From assembly GCF_000025865.1 (NCBI RefSeq), contig NC_014002.1, forward strand, positions 1,054,001-1,118,000: a DNA stretch of 64,000 nt, read 5' to 3'. This document shows, piece after piece, positions 37,382 through 46,807 of this stretch. Position 1 is the first letter of the stretch. Every line of letters starts with the position of its first letter. The notes beneath the pieces were generated by a model, which saw only the letters and a program-made list of their open reading frames with translations, was not told the DNA's origin and did not search any database. The translations under genes were made by a program, and so were the position numbers. This DNA is from Methanohalophilus mahii DSM 5219. Lineage in GTDB: Archaea; Halobacteriota; Methanosarcinia; Methanosarcinales; Methanosarcinaceae.

Positions 37382-39301
37382 ATGGGGATGAAAGTGTACT
37401 GGGCTACCATGCCTTTGAAAACAAAGTTGATCCTTTCAATAGTCATAGGCCTTTTCTTGGTACTGGCAGCTACAACTGCAGTCATTATTTCTACAGCGAC
37501 CTTCCAGCAGGAAAAACTGGCATACCAGCAATCGATTGAAACCACAAAAAACATCGCTAACAAGTTTAACGGCGACATGCAAAGTAATCATGCAATCGGA
37601 CAGACAATTGCTAATTCCATGGTGGAGTACGAGTCGGGAAACAGGGATGAAGTTAATGCTATCCTGAAAAGATTGCTGGTTGAAAACCCCAACCTTATCG
37701 GAACTTATGTTGCTTTTGAACCGAATGCCTTTGACGGCAAAGATGAATTGTATGCCGATACCTTCGGGCATGACTCTACCGGCCGTTTCATACCCTACTG
37801 GACCAAAATCGGCGGGTCCCTACACCTTGAACCTTTACTTGAGTATGAAACACTGGACTATTATCAGGAGCCAAAGAATACAAAAGCTGAAGTTATTACC
37901 GAACCATATCTGTACCAGGGAGAATTGATTGTAAGTTATGTTACACCGGTTATCAGGGATGGGAAATTCATAGGCATAGGTGGTGTGGATGTTTCCCTGA
38001 ATTACATTGACGAGGATGTTAACCAGGTAAGGGTCTTTGACACAGGATATGCACTTGCAACCAGTAAGACGGGAATCCTATTGTCCCATCCTGTACATAA
38101 GGAATGGATCGGAACAAAGACATTGACAGATTTTGAAGACCCGGAAATCGTTTCAATGGCAAAAGATATCAAAAACGGGACTGGGGGCAACATTGAAACT
38201 CTGGACCCTACTACGGGTAAAGAAGTAATAATGTTCTATGAACCAGTTAAAACCGGAAATTATTCTTTCATCCTGGTGGTACCAAAAGACGAAATGCTTG
38301 CGGGAGTAACGGCTCTCAGGAACAAACTGATTATTGTTTCTGTTATCGCTCTTTTTTTCATGGGGGGTCTGGGTTACATGATTGCATTATCCGTTACAAA
38401 GCCGATTGAGGATATTGTTGATGATTTCAAGCATATATCGGATGGTGCCCTGCATGGTAAACTTGATTCGAGAGCAGACACTGAAGTTGAGGTTGATTTT
38501 AAAGAAATACCTGTAGGTTTAAATGAGATTCTGGATGCACTCAAGAAGAATTCCGATGAACTGAGAAAAGCAAATGAGGAACTTAAATCGCTGGACAGGA
38601 TGAAGGATGAGTTCCTTTCAAATGTCAGCCATGAACTGAAAACACCCCTTACATTAATCAAAGGATATACAGAACTGCTTTGTGAAGGAAAAATGGGACA
38701 ACTCAATAAAGAGCAAATCGAAGTGCAAAATAAAGTTGTTCGCAATGCAGAAAGATTAAAGAGATTGGTTGATTCCCTCCTCTATCTGAGTAAGATACAG
38801 GCATCAAATGTAGAATATGTGTTTGAAACAGTACATGTTAAGGAAATTATAGAAATTATTTTAGAAGATATGAGAATGATAGCGGATCTAAAAGGGATTG
38901 AGCTGGAAATGAATTTGGAAGAAGATCTTCCCAAAATCAATGGTGACAAGGACAAACTCACGGACATGATTACAAACATCGTAGATAATGCCATCAAATT
39001 CACTCCCAGCGGAGGCAAAGTAACCGTTACCAGCTTCAAAAAAGAAGGGGACATACATATTGTTGTGAAAGATACAGGAATCGGTATCCCTGAAGACATG
39101 ATCGATAATCTTTTTCAGCGTTTTTACCAGCTGGACGCCTCACGCACACGTAAGTATGGGGGAACCGGCCTGGGCCTTTATATTTCAATGACAATAGCAC
39201 AAGCACACCACGGGGATATATGGGCCACAAGTGAGGGTGAAGGAAAGGGTACAGAAATGCACATAGAAATTCCCATATCAAATCGTAATAATCATTTATA
39301 A
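37382..39301 (+). CDS. Sensor histidine kinase with extracellular Cache domain
   Basis: 639 residues. TM1 at about 13-35, an extracytoplasmic dCache sensor (about 40-310; contains GTYVAFEPNAFDGKDELYAD and VSYVTPVIRDGKFIGIGGVD), TM2 at about 318-338, a short linker, then HisKA with SNVSHELKTPLTLIKGY (phospho-acceptor His) and HATPase: DNAIKFTPSGGKV (N box), DTGIGIPEDM (G1) and GGTGLGLYIS (G2). It senses a small ligand outside and phosphorylates a response regulator not encoded nearby. It sits exactly between the two copies of a duplicated segment. Start ATG at 37382 or 37388; GGGGA precedes. Confidence 0.92.
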   Translation: MGMKVYWATMPLKTKLILSIVIGLFLVLAATTAVIISTATFQQEKLAYQQSIETTKNIANKFNGDMQSNHAIGQTIANSMVEYESGNRDEVNAILKRLLVENPNLIGTYVAFEPNAFDGKDELYADTFGHDSTGRFIPYWTKIGGSLHLEPLLEYETLDYYQEPKNTKAEVITEPYLYQGELIVSYVTPVIRDGKFIGIGGVDVSLNYIDEDVNQVRVFDTGYALATSKTGILLSHPVHKEWIGTKTLTDFEDPEIVSMAKDIKNGTGGNIETLDPTTGKEVIMFYEPVKTGNYSFILVVPKDEMLAGVTALRNKLIIVSVIALFFMGGLGYMIALSVTKPIEDIVDDFKHISDGALHGKLDSRADTEVEVDFKEIPVGLNEILDALKKNSDELRKANEELKSLDRMKDEFLSNVSHELKTPLTLIKGYTELLCEGKMGQLNKEQIEVQNKVVRNAERLKRLVDSLLYLSKIQASNVEYVFETVHVKEIIEIILEDMRMIADLKGIELEMNLEEDLPKINGDKDKLTDMITNIVDNAIKFTPSGGKVTVTSFKKEGDIHIVVKDTGIGIPEDMIDNLFQRFYQLDASRTRKYGGTGLGLYISMTIAQAHHGDIWATSEGEGKGTEMHIEIPISNRNNHL

Positions 39302-39331
39302 TTTAAAAAATCAATCATACCCCCTAGGCGG

Positions 39332-39925
39332 GGAATTATCCTGTGAACCCGTTGCTGATACTGGCGGTATTCGTCACCAAACTGTGCCACCAGCCTTTTT
39401 TCCCAGTGCAGCGATCCTAGGTACAGGTAGATGCTCGCCAGGATGTATATCACAAGCAGATTGACAGTCATAAAAGGAGTAAGCCAGATAATAATCAGTC
39501 CCGTAAGCAGGAAGGGATCCCTTACCCAGCGATAAATCCCCGGATATTCAGGGAATCTGCTTCAGGGGCATCTGGTCCAGCCAGCTGTGCACCTATCTTA
39601 AACCTATGGGGTGCATCCCACAAAGCCCTGGGAGCAACCAGTGCAGCAATCACCTGGCCACCAACCATCAGCCAGCGCCAGGGAGACGGTATTATGTAGA
39701 GGAACGGACCGGGGTTCTTGTAGAGGAGGTAGACCAACGGCAATATTGTTAACACTGCAATGATACTATAGACCGGCATATACAATGTTTCTGCCCTAGA
39801 ACCCAGAACCCGCATGAGTCGGCGTTTGAAAGGCAGGCTGGCCAAAAACTGTGGATCGCTGCAAATGCTACCAAACAGAAAACAAGGATGATTGTGGATG
39901 AAACCAATTCCGATACTCTCCATTT
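39332..39925 (-). pseudogene. Decayed second copy of the NnrU/ICMT-like gene
   Basis: Very similar in DNA to 35621-36229 over its whole length. Two frameshifts break it: one near 39842 separates HSF from LPFKRRLMRVLGSRAETLYM, another near 39535 turns GIYRWVRD into GFIAG-stop. The final residues of copy 1 have also diverged. Clearly a non-functional duplicate. Confidence 0.78.
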
Positions 39926-40066
39926 TTTGTTTGAATAAACCGTATTCAACATTTGTAACCTGAAGAATCTGGCAAAGCTTTTGATGTTAACCAACTATCT
40001 AAATGTTACGATAAATATAGTGTGATTTTGTTAAATTTACGTAAAGCCAGAAGAGCCATGAAGTTC

Positions 40067-40106
<40 letters not shown>

Positions 40107-40247
40107 TGTATTGAAAGGAAATACCAAAAAGCACGGGCTGCTACAATGATTCATTCAGCCCCTAGATTTTCAGGGCAAAAAGATATTAAATTCGATTTTT
40201 TGCTATAACAAATCATTTATTAGGCAGCAAACTCTTTGATAAACATT

Positions 40248-40707
40248 ATGATCGGTGAGCAATTCCTGTTCTGGATTAGTGAGAATACGGCTACTATCAC
40301 ATCTATGGTCAGCATTATCACAGTCGGGATATGGGGGTTCTATGCACATCTTTTGTACAGGGATTACAGTAACCGGAACCACCCCAGGATACTAATACAG
40401 CAGTCACCGGGCACCAGAGCAAATTCACTTTGCCTGCTCACCAATATGAGTGAAAAAATACTAAGCTTCCCCTGCGTATTTGTGGTTGGCTACGATGAAA
40501 AGGACAGCATCTATAAAAAGAAAATCACTGATTAAGAACAATTCGCTACTGAGACCCAAACAAGCCAGATTACACATATAAAAAGCATTCAGGAAAGGCC
40601 CTTATATCCCGGGGATCTCATCTATTTGGGGCGATTTGACACCCTTCTGCAAAAAACGGGAAATAGAATACTGGATCCACGACTGTCTCAATGAGGAACC
40701 CGATTGA
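40248..40707 (+). pseudogene. Unknown one-helix protein, copy 2 (premature stop and deletion)
   Basis: Homologous to 36473-37116. Here the N-terminal half is in one frame (EQFLFWISENTATITS through NSLCLLTNMSEKIL to KKKITD), then TAA at 40533-40535. The frame continues (EQFATETQTSQITHIK, then LYPGDLIYLGRFDTLLQK), but about 180 bp present in copy 1 are deleted before the shared end (DCLNEEPD). Neither copy encodes a full protein. Confidence 0.72.
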
Positions 40708-41054
40708 AGAAGGGGAATTCTAAAAAGGCATTCACCCATAAGCTAAAGGAAATAACCTTTGCCATTGAAATTTGCTACTGGTATATGTCTATATAGCAAA
40801 CCCTTAAAAAAGTGAAGCTGTAGCAAAGCTCGTCGGTTTAAAAGAGGGAATGACCTTAAGGAATCCTTGAGCTTATGTTCTACGACTAAGACTGGTTTTT
40901 GGAAGATAGTGATCTTGAGAAAGGAATATAAGAATAAGATCCTTTTTCTTTTCATTATTTTCAGGTAAAGCTAACATGGGATGACATGCATGATTTTGTG
41001 AAAAGCCATAAATAGACAGAGGCATCACTCAAATGTGGGAGTTGAGGGTGTATT
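40708..41054. other. Intergenic, possible old mobile-element debris
   Basis: No intact gene. A minus-strand frame (40743-40955) has an unlikely composition. The stretch 40800-40900 has the look of repeated non-coding DNA, but no second copy exists in this window. Confidence 0.3.
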
Positions 41055-41725
41055 ATGTCAATATTCAAGAATAGGACAGATGCCGGCCGGAAACTGGCCA
41101 AGAAATTATCAGCATATGCAAATCGGCAAAATGTGATTATATTAGCGCTTCCAAGGGGAGGGGTGCCGGTTGCATATGAGGTCGCACGACAGCTGGGGGT
41201 AGGGATGGACATTTTTCTGGTTCGCAAACTCGGGTTCCCGGGAATGAGGAACTGGCAATGGGTGCCATTGCAGCCGATGACATCCGGGTGCTGAACGAGG
41301 ATATAATCAGATCCTTCGGGATATCCGACAGGACCATTGCCGAGATTGCGGCCGATGAGCGCCGTGAACTGCAAAGAAGGGAGCGAACCTACAGCAAGAA
41401 TCGTCCCCGTCCAGATGTGGAAAACCGAACCGTGATCCTGGTTGATGATGGACTGGCCACCGGTGCCACCATGTGGGCCGCTATCACAGCAATCAGAAGC
41501 AGGCACCCATCGCAGATAGTGATTGCTGTCCCAGTTGCTTCCGCCGATAAGTGCAGGGCCTTTGAGGACGAGGTCGACCGGATCATCTCCGTTGCCACCC
41601 CAGATCCTTTCTATGGCATAGGTGCTTGGTACGGGGATTTCAGGCAGATAACGGATGATGAGGTCAGCGATATGCTGGAAAAGGCCTCAGACCTGCCAGC
41701 TCACAGGGAAGTTAACCATGGATAG
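41055..41725 (+). pseudogene. Phosphoribosyltransferase-family protein (single-base frameshift)
   Basis: The N-terminal piece (from 41055) reads NVIILALPRGGVPVAYEVAR and VRKLGFPG; the C-terminal piece (41258-41725) continues LAMGAIAADDIRVLNED and has the PRPP-binding loop VILVDDGLATGATM. Together they form a PRTase-like protein of about 223 residues, often found with stress genes. Adding one A at about 41242 (GGGAATGAGG to GGGAAATGAGG) would restore GNEEL and a single frame. The terminal codon is TAG. Either a recent mutation or a sequence error. Confidence 0.78.
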
Positions 41726-41791
41726 AGCCGGCAAGAATTATAAGTAGCAGGAATTTCAAATATATAACTGAGTAAATGGGGGTAGATCAAT

Positions 41792-41929
41792 TTGCAAAAG
41801 GACAACAAGAACTCATCAATTCAGCCGGAGCCGGTACCTAAGCCGGAGCCTGAACCAGAACCATCTCCTGAACCTCTTCCGCATCCGGAACCTACGAAAA
41901 AACCAACAGATAAGGACAGAACTAAATGA
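41792..41929 (+). CDS. Small Pro/Glu-rich protein
   Basis: 45 codons from a TTG start, 12 nt after GGGGGT. The middle is a Pro-Glu repeat (QPEPVPKPEPEPEPSPEP), with a basic end (KKPTDKDRTK). Composition is extremely biased and cannot be dated to a family. A TATA-like AAATATATAAC lies about 30 nt upstream. Its stop overlaps the ATG of the next tiny frame (ATGA). Probably real but unproven. Confidence 0.4.
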   Translation: MQKDNKNSSIQPEPVPKPEPEPEPSPEPLPHPEPTKKPTDKDRTK

Positions 41930-42063
41930 ACAGTGGGGGACAAAGGCAAACCAAATGCTACTGCCGAAATACCAGCTGTGCCAGTGAAGTCTGCTCGGAA
42001 AAGACAGTATTCAGGTACGATTGCGTAAACCATGATATCCAGAATTTATATTGCTCATTGTGA
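41926..42063 (+). CDS. Small cysteine-rich protein (tentative)
   Basis: 45 codons with six cysteines (KCYCRNTSCASEVC, then YDC and LYC), suggesting a zinc or redox site. It begins in a 4-nt overlap with the Pro/Glu-rich frame and ends 31 nt inside the TIR gene, in another frame. There is a GGGGG inside it that may serve no start. Listed because of the overlaps and cysteine spacing, but it may be chance. Confidence 0.28.
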   Translation: MNSGGQRQTKCYCRNTSCASEVCSEKTVFRYDCVNHDIQNLYCSL

Positions 42064-42610
42064 GCGGGATGAAAAACTTGCCCAGGAATTGGCCCGTACC
42101 CTATGGGCCGTGGAACTGGAGAATTTTTCCTTCCTGTCTAAAAAAACTGTAGGACTCTCAAGAGCGGAACTAATAAATTTTGGTATAAATCATTCAGACT
42201 GTGTGATTGCCATCCTCAGTCAGGAAGGAGTGGAATCTCCAGCTGTGAATCAGGAGGTCGGCCTGGCGGTTGGAAGGGGTCAACTGATAATCCCCCTGCT
42301 GGAAACCGGGGAGGAACTGCCTGTCCTGATACGTCATCTGCACTCTATCCGTTTTTCCAGAAAGAACTATGAAAATGCACTGGGACAGGTAATACACACT
42401 ATAAGGCAGCTCACCCGTCTGAACTGGCTAAAGATAAAATGTCCAAACTGTGGAGAAGTAATGACCCAATATATAGCTCCTGAAGAAGAAGTCGAAACAG
42501 CCCTGCTCGCAGGAAATGCTCTTAAAACCATATGCACCTACTGTGAACAACACCTTAGCCTGAATCCTCAGACACTGCGTCCTATATTAGCAGATTCCGC
42601 ACAGCCTTAA
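42032..42610 (+). CDS. TIR-domain protein with C-terminal zinc ribbon
   Basis: 192 residues. A TIR-like fold covers about 1-130: RIYIAHCERDEKLAQELART, SDCVIAILSQEG and SPAVNQEVGLAVGRG then IIPLL. E75 in NQEVGLA occupies the place of the catalytic glutamate of NAD-cleaving TIR proteins. The C-terminal 60 residues have a zinc-ribbon pattern C137-x2-C140 and C168-x2-C171. Such TIR proteins could be NADases in defence or signalling; no partner gene known from Thoeris or similar is adjacent. The ATG lies in the end of a small cysteine-rich frame. Confidence 0.75.
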   Translation: MISRIYIAHCERDEKLAQELARTLWAVELENFSFLSKKTVGLSRAELINFGINHSDCVIAILSQEGVESPAVNQEVGLAVGRGQLIIPLLETGEELPVLIRHLHSIRFSRKNYENALGQVIHTIRQLTRLNWLKIKCPNCGEVMTQYIAPEEEVETALLAGNALKTICTYCEQHLSLNPQTLRPILADSAQP

Positions 42611-42638
42611 ATCGTAATATTACAGAATTTATTTCGGA

Positions 42639-42656
42639 ACCTATTTGCAAATAGGT
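42639..42656 (+). terminator. Palindrome after the TIR gene
   Basis: Perfect 18-nt palindrome ACCTATTTGCAAATAGGT, 29 nt after the stop. No T-run follows, so it may be a terminator-like stem or a protein-binding site. Confidence 0.3.
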
Positions 42657-42810
42657 GTCTGGTATGAGGAATTCGGTAGATTAGTGACTAAATGGTCTGT
42701 GATTACTGGATAAGGCTACCGACCTGTTGGCAACACCAAAAGGGATTATCAAGTAGTCAGAGAAGACATTAGCCCAATTTACAATAAAAATTAAAGGAAA
42801 AGAAAATAGT

Positions 42811-42836
42811 TTATTCACCAGTTAAATGGTGAATAA
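42811..42836 (-). terminator. Hairpin terminator of the 42858-43199 gene
   Basis: TTATTCACCA and TGGTGAATAA form a perfect 10-bp stem with a 6-nt loop. On the minus strand it lies 21 nt past the gene's stop and is followed by AAACTATTTTCTTTTCC, a T-rich tail. Confidence 0.5.
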
Positions 42837-42857
42837 TCAAATCATTCAATACAGCAG

Positions 42858-43199
42858 TTATTTCTCGCCTTTTCTCAGGCTTTTCATCTTCTCAAGTTCC
42901 CCCTCAAGTTCCCGAATCTTCATTTCATCTATCGAATCCGCATAATCTGCAAGTTCCTTATCGGCTGTCTGAAGCGTATTGTGCAGCCTTTCCACTACAT
43001 TCTTCTCCAGATTCAACCTCTGTTTCCTGGTCTCGCTAACAAGATCCTCGACAAGTACCTTACCTTCTTCCTTGCTGATGGCACCTTCCTCGATCCTTGT
43101 CTTTACAAATTCCCTTATTCGCTCTTCGGACATAGCTGCCAATCCTGCACCAATCAATGCAGTTGCGCCTAAAAGACCCATCTTCTTTATCTTTTCCAT
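42858..43199 (-). CDS. Phasin-like / coiled-coil protein
   Basis: 113 residues. N-terminal hydrophobic stretch GLLGATALIGAGLAAM (about 9-24) followed by an entirely helical, charged remainder (EERIREFVKTRIEEGAISKE and KNVVERLHNTLQ), ending in a coiled coil. This is the layout of phasin-like (PhaF/PhaI) proteins, which is a shape match rather than a firm assignment. A longer frame begins at 43268, but GGGG lies 8 nt before the ATG at 43197-43199, so the shorter form is preferred. Confidence 0.62.
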   Translation of the reverse strand: MEKIKKMGLLGATALIGAGLAAMSEERIREFVKTRIEEGAISKEEGKVLVEDLVSETRKQRLNLEKNVVERLHNTLQTADKELADYADSIDEMKIRELEGELEKMKSLRKGEK

Positions 43200-43466
43200 G
43201 CATAATACCCCATTACTGATCAGATAGGATTCACAATCGGCATGAATTAAAGTCAACCAGTAAGTCAATCAACTATATTTGAAAACAGGGAAAACCTTCC
43301 ATCTGTCTTTATAATAGCAACGGGTGACCAAATGCCGATTCAGAAATTCACAACTCCCCGATTTGTGTTTCCCATCCAGATAATAATAGGTACAACTAAA
43401 TATATATTTGTTGGCCCTCAAAGAAGAGGCTACAGTTTAATTTTATAAGTATTTATTATGTTTATC

Positions 43467-43607
43467 TCAGGAAGAAGATTCTTCCTGATTATTGAATACC
43501 TGATTACCCAGTTCAGTTACATCGTAGGTATCCGTTTCAGGATTGTATTTTAACAAACCATCCTTTGCCATTTTATCCAACATAGACTTCATTATATCGT
43601 CTGTCAT
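43467..43607 (-). CDS. Small hypothetical protein (46 aa)
   Basis: 46 residues: MTDDIMKSMLDKMAKDGLL, then YNPETDTYDVTELGNQVF and an acidic Ser-rich tail. The helix-helix-strand pattern resembles the end of a winged helix (a wing then TELG), as seen in small methanogen proteins. GGGT lies 7 nt before the ATG. Codon pattern and composition are protein-like; role unknown. Confidence 0.55.
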   Translation of the reverse strand: MTDDIMKSMLDKMAKDGLLKYNPETDTYDVTELGNQVFNNQEESSS

Positions 43608-43732
43608 TGTTTTGACCCTTTACTCATTATTAAATAATATTCACAAACCCCGCCTGGGGGACCATAGGCATTAAGGCAAAATTAATACGTGTTGTCAGAG
43701 TATAATTAATATAGTATTTCAGAGGGGATTAA

Positions 43733-43852
43733 ATGAACGGAATAGGGTATTATGGTTATGGATACCATAATGTGGTGGGTTTCTTTGTATTTGTCCTGAT
43801 TATAATAAGTATCGGTTTATTGATTAAATGGTACCTCGGGAAAAATAAATAA
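43733..43852 (+). CDS. Small single-helix membrane protein (YjcZ-like)
   Basis: 39 residues: MNGIGYYGYGYHNVVGFF followed by one membrane helix (FVFVLIIISIGLLIKWYL) and a basic end. The Gly/Tyr-rich start before a helix resembles small YjcZ-type membrane proteins. GAGGGGAT stands 4-5 nt before the ATG. Too short to prove, but start signal and composition are good. Confidence 0.58.
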   Translation: MNGIGYYGYGYHNVVGFFVFVLIIISIGLLIKWYLGKNK

Positions 43853-43912
43853 AATACAGAAATTAATTTGCAATTACCTAAAATATAAATTGTGATTATA
43901 AGAGGTGAAACA

Positions 43913-44224
43913 ATGGACAAAGGATTTTCAAAAGATTTGAATGAATTGATGCAATTTCCCACAGAGGGAATCTTCAGTACAGTACTGGCAAAATCAGACA
44001 ACTATAATTACACACTGATGTGTCTTGCAGGAGGAACGGATATTGATGAGCATACATCCACAAAAACAGGTGTGGTTCAGGTCCTGAAAGGAAAGGGTGT
44101 CTTCCGTTTATCTGGAAATGAAATCGAAATGAAAGAAGGTACATTCATATTCATGCCTGCAAACGCACCTCATTCCCTTCAAGCCCAGGAAGACCTCGCA
44201 GTACTTCTGTGTCTGACCAAATAA
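43913..44224 (+). CDS. Cupin-domain protein
   Basis: 103-residue single-domain cupin. Motif 1 has DIDEHTSTKTGVVQVLKGKG and motif 2 has FIFMPANAPHSLQAQEDLAV; metal ligands could be H in DEH, E-like positions and the H of PHSL. Such proteins are often small sensors or enzymes with unknown substrate. An in-frame ATG at 43892 exists, but GAGGTGA lies 5 nt before the ATG at 43913. Confidence 0.82.
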   Translation: MDKGFSKDLNELMQFPTEGIFSTVLAKSDNYNYTLMCLAGGTDIDEHTSTKTGVVQVLKGKGVFRLSGNEIEMKEGTFIFMPANAPHSLQAQEDLAVLLCLTK

Positions 44225-44292
44225 ACCAATTACATGATAAAAAATTATGATTTGACCTGCCATTCATAAGAATAAAAGGGAGTCGGGGATGT

Positions 44293-44894
44293 ATGAAGAT
44301 AATACTCATAAATGGTTTTCCGGGAAGCGGGAAGACGACCACAATCAAGGAAATCGCAAATAGTTTTGCTGATAAGGGAAAAAAGTTGTTATAATATTTA
44401 CCGAGGAAGGGGAAGTCAGTTATAGTGATATCAAAAACACAAATATAATCACAAAAGAAGTGATAAATGCCTGCGTTCCCTGCAGTCTCAGGTTCAATCT
44501 GGAAAGTACCTTGAAAACTGCAACCAGTGGATCAAATCCTGATTTTGTGATTATCGAACTTCTATCAAGTGCATCCTCGTCCCAGATAAAAGCAAGCCTT
44601 GAACCGATGAATATCCCTGATATGTCCTTTGCTCCTATCGTAAATATTGTAGATCCTAAAACTTTCATCACTGATGTTGATAAATTGCCCAAATTTGTCA
44701 TCGACAGGATTAGAGAGGCCGATATAATCTGTTTGAACAAAACAGAATCTTCAAAAGATGAAAATATCAGAGATGTAAAAGATTTTCTCCGTAATGCCAA
44801 TCCTGATTCAATCATAATGGATATTTCTGCACATAACCCTGATGACGATTTTAAATCTTTCATGGATCAATTAGTAAATTATGATAAATCATAA
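44293..44894 (+). pseudogene. G3E (CobW/HypB-like) GTPase with a single-base frameshift in A6
   Basis: P-loop NGFPGSGKTTTIKEIA at residues 7-22, then the frame breaks at a run of six A (44379-44384). With seven A the frame would read KKVVIIFTEEGEVSY and go on to ITKEVINACVPCSLRF (the cysteine metal motif of G3E GTPases), FVIIELLSSAS, NIVDPKTF and LNKTE (guanine specificity, NKxE in place of NKxD). Full length would be about 200 residues. Homopolymer slippage, programmed frameshifting or sequencing error are all possible. Members insert metals into enzymes. Confidence 0.72.
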
Positions 44895-44930
44895 TCACAA
44901 AAAAGAGTCATTATAAAAGGTGGGGAAAAC

Positions 44931-46301
44931 ATGATATTCGAGCGTATTAAATCAGAAGGGATTGCACATCTGTCATATTTCCTGGGTTTCGGGAAGGAGG
45001 CTGTGGTAATAGATCCACGCAGGGATTGCCAGATTTATGTGGATCTGGCGCGCCAAAATGGAATGAATATAAAATATATTTTTGAAACACACCGCAATGA
45101 GGATTACGTGATCGGTTCACAGCAATTGAAAACTCTCACAGGTGCGGATATATACCATGGAATATATCTGGATTTTGAATATGGGAATGCCTTAAAGGAC
45201 AAACAAAATTTCACATTCGGTTCACTGAAACTAACAGCCCTGCACACACCGGGCCATACAGATGAAAGTATGTCATATGTGCTATCAGATCTTAATTCAA
45301 ATGAGGTTCCTGTAATGGTATTTACAGGTGACACATTGTTTGTGGGGGATGTGGGAAGAACAGACCTAAATGGGCCCGACAAAACTTCACAGATGGCATC
45401 AAAACTATATGACAGCATTTTTAACAAAATACTGCCACTGGGAGATGAAGTAATACTTTGTCCCGCCCATGGTGCCGGTTCTGTTTGCGGTGGTGCTATC
45501 TCACAAAGGGAGCACAGTACTCTGGGACTGGAACGCATTCATAACCCCGTATTACAGAAAACTGACAGGGACGAATTTGTAAAGCATAAACTTGCAGAGC
45601 ATCACGAGTATCCCCCTTACTTCAGGAAAATGGAAGAATACAATCTCAGGGGGCCACCAATCCTGGAATGCCTGCCTATTCCCAAAATGCTTTCCCCACA
45701 AGAGTTCAGGGAAGAAATGGAAAAAGGGGCTGTAGTTGTGGATACACGTATGCCTCATTCATTCGGCGGAGCCCATATCAAGGATACATACAGCATATGG
45801 CTGGAAGGCCTGCCTTCTTTTGCAGGCTGGGTTCTGTCCTATGATAAACCGATACTTCTTGTCATGGAAGAAAAAGAGCAGCTGGATAAAGCTGTAAAAT
45901 ATCTGGTACGTTTGGGCTATGATAATATCAAAGGTTTCCTGGAAGGGGGAATCTCCGCCTGGTATATGGAAGCTTTACCTGTAGACGGATTCCACCTCAT
46001 ATCCGTGCATGACCTGAAAAGGAAACTGGATGAAAATGAAAGGATGGTTATCCTGGACGTGCGGGGCCAGGATGAATGGGAAGCAGGACACATAAAAAGA
46101 TCCACACATATATACGTAGGGAACCTGGAAAATAACCTGGATAAGCTGCCCGATAAATGTCAGGTAGTTGTGTATTGTGGTTCTGCAAGACGTTCCAATA
46201 TAGCGGCTTCAATTTTGAAAAGAAACGGATATAAAAAGATATATAATGTACTTGGTAGCATGGCGGCATGGAAGACTGCGGGATATGAAATCGTGAAATG
46301 A
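44931..46301 (+). CDS. Metallo-beta-lactamase + rhodanese fusion (persulfide dioxygenase-like)
   Basis: 456 residues: MBL domain (1-230) and two rhodanese domains. Its layout matches ETHE1-like persulfide dioxygenase-rhodanese fusions, which handle sulfane sulfur. The usual H-x-H-x-D-H motif is THRNEDYVIG (53-62): H54 and D58 stay, but the second and last histidines are N and Y. HTPGHTDES and FTGDTLFVGD are present, so the three ligands of a single-iron ETHE1 centre could remain. The first rhodanese (VVVDTRMPHSFGGAH) lacks a catalytic cysteine; the second has VVYCGSARRSN. GGGGA precedes the ATG. Confidence 0.82.
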   Translation: MIFERIKSEGIAHLSYFLGFGKEAVVIDPRRDCQIYVDLARQNGMNIKYIFETHRNEDYVIGSQQLKTLTGADIYHGIYLDFEYGNALKDKQNFTFGSLKLTALHTPGHTDESMSYVLSDLNSNEVPVMVFTGDTLFVGDVGRTDLNGPDKTSQMASKLYDSIFNKILPLGDEVILCPAHGAGSVCGGAISQREHSTLGLERIHNPVLQKTDRDEFVKHKLAEHHEYPPYFRKMEEYNLRGPPILECLPIPKMLSPQEFREEMEKGAVVVDTRMPHSFGGAHIKDTYSIWLEGLPSFAGWVLSYDKPILLVMEEKEQLDKAVKYLVRLGYDNIKGFLEGGISAWYMEALPVDGFHLISVHDLKRKLDENERMVILDVRGQDEWEAGHIKRSTHIYVGNLENNLDKLPDKCQVVVYCGSARRSNIAASILKRNGYKKIYNVLGSMAAWKTAGYEIVK

Positions 46302-46380
46302 ATTTATTATGATTACATAGAAGTTGGATAGCACCGATATCTGAAAATGGTTAAATAATTGAATTGGTTAACAGGTAACA

Positions 46381-46764
46381 ATGAAATTCATAAAACCAAT
46401 TGTTGCCATTTTCTTCCTTTCTGCAATACTACTTACCAGTGGATGTGCAGACGACACAACTCGATCTATAGTCCAATCCGGTGTTGTGGAAATCGAAGGG
46501 GAAAATATCAGGGAAACCGTACAGTATGATGAGGAAAACATCGATCTGTACATAAATGGTGACTCCATCAAGGTAGTGGTTGAATGGGGTACCCGCGTTG
46601 ATAGCGCCATTATTACCGGCAACAATATCGAAGTTCTATTCAAAGATGGAGCAAGTATTGAGAAAATTTACCTGAGTGGGTCACGCATAACCGTCATTGT
46701 GCCAAAAGCCCAGTATCCGGTTGTACAAAAGGAAGGCAATGATCTGGGAGTTATATACTATTAA
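46381..46764 (+). CDS. Small lipoprotein with DUF3060-like beta domain
   Basis: 127 residues. Signal peptide with lipobox: a hydrophobic IVAIFFLSAILLTSGC, cysteine 22 or so as the lipidated residue, so it should be anchored outside the membrane. The mature part is beta-rich with repeated strand pairs ending in SGSRITVIVPKAQYPVV, like DUF3060 proteins. AGGT lies 5 nt before the ATG. Function unknown. Confidence 0.72.
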   Translation: MKFIKPIVAIFFLSAILLTSGCADDTTRSIVQSGVVEIEGENIRETVQYDEENIDLYINGDSIKVVVEWGTRVDSAIITGNNIEVLFKDGASIEKIYLSGSRITVIVPKAQYPVVQKEGNDLGVIYY

Positions 46765-46807
46765 TCCACTTTCCCTACTCAAAACATAGATGCGAATAAT
46801 CTTCTAA

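Noticed and set aside
41723-41743. Read-through of the TAG ending the phosphoribosyltransferase frame
   Set aside because: It would add only about five residues before TAA, and no domain is missing.
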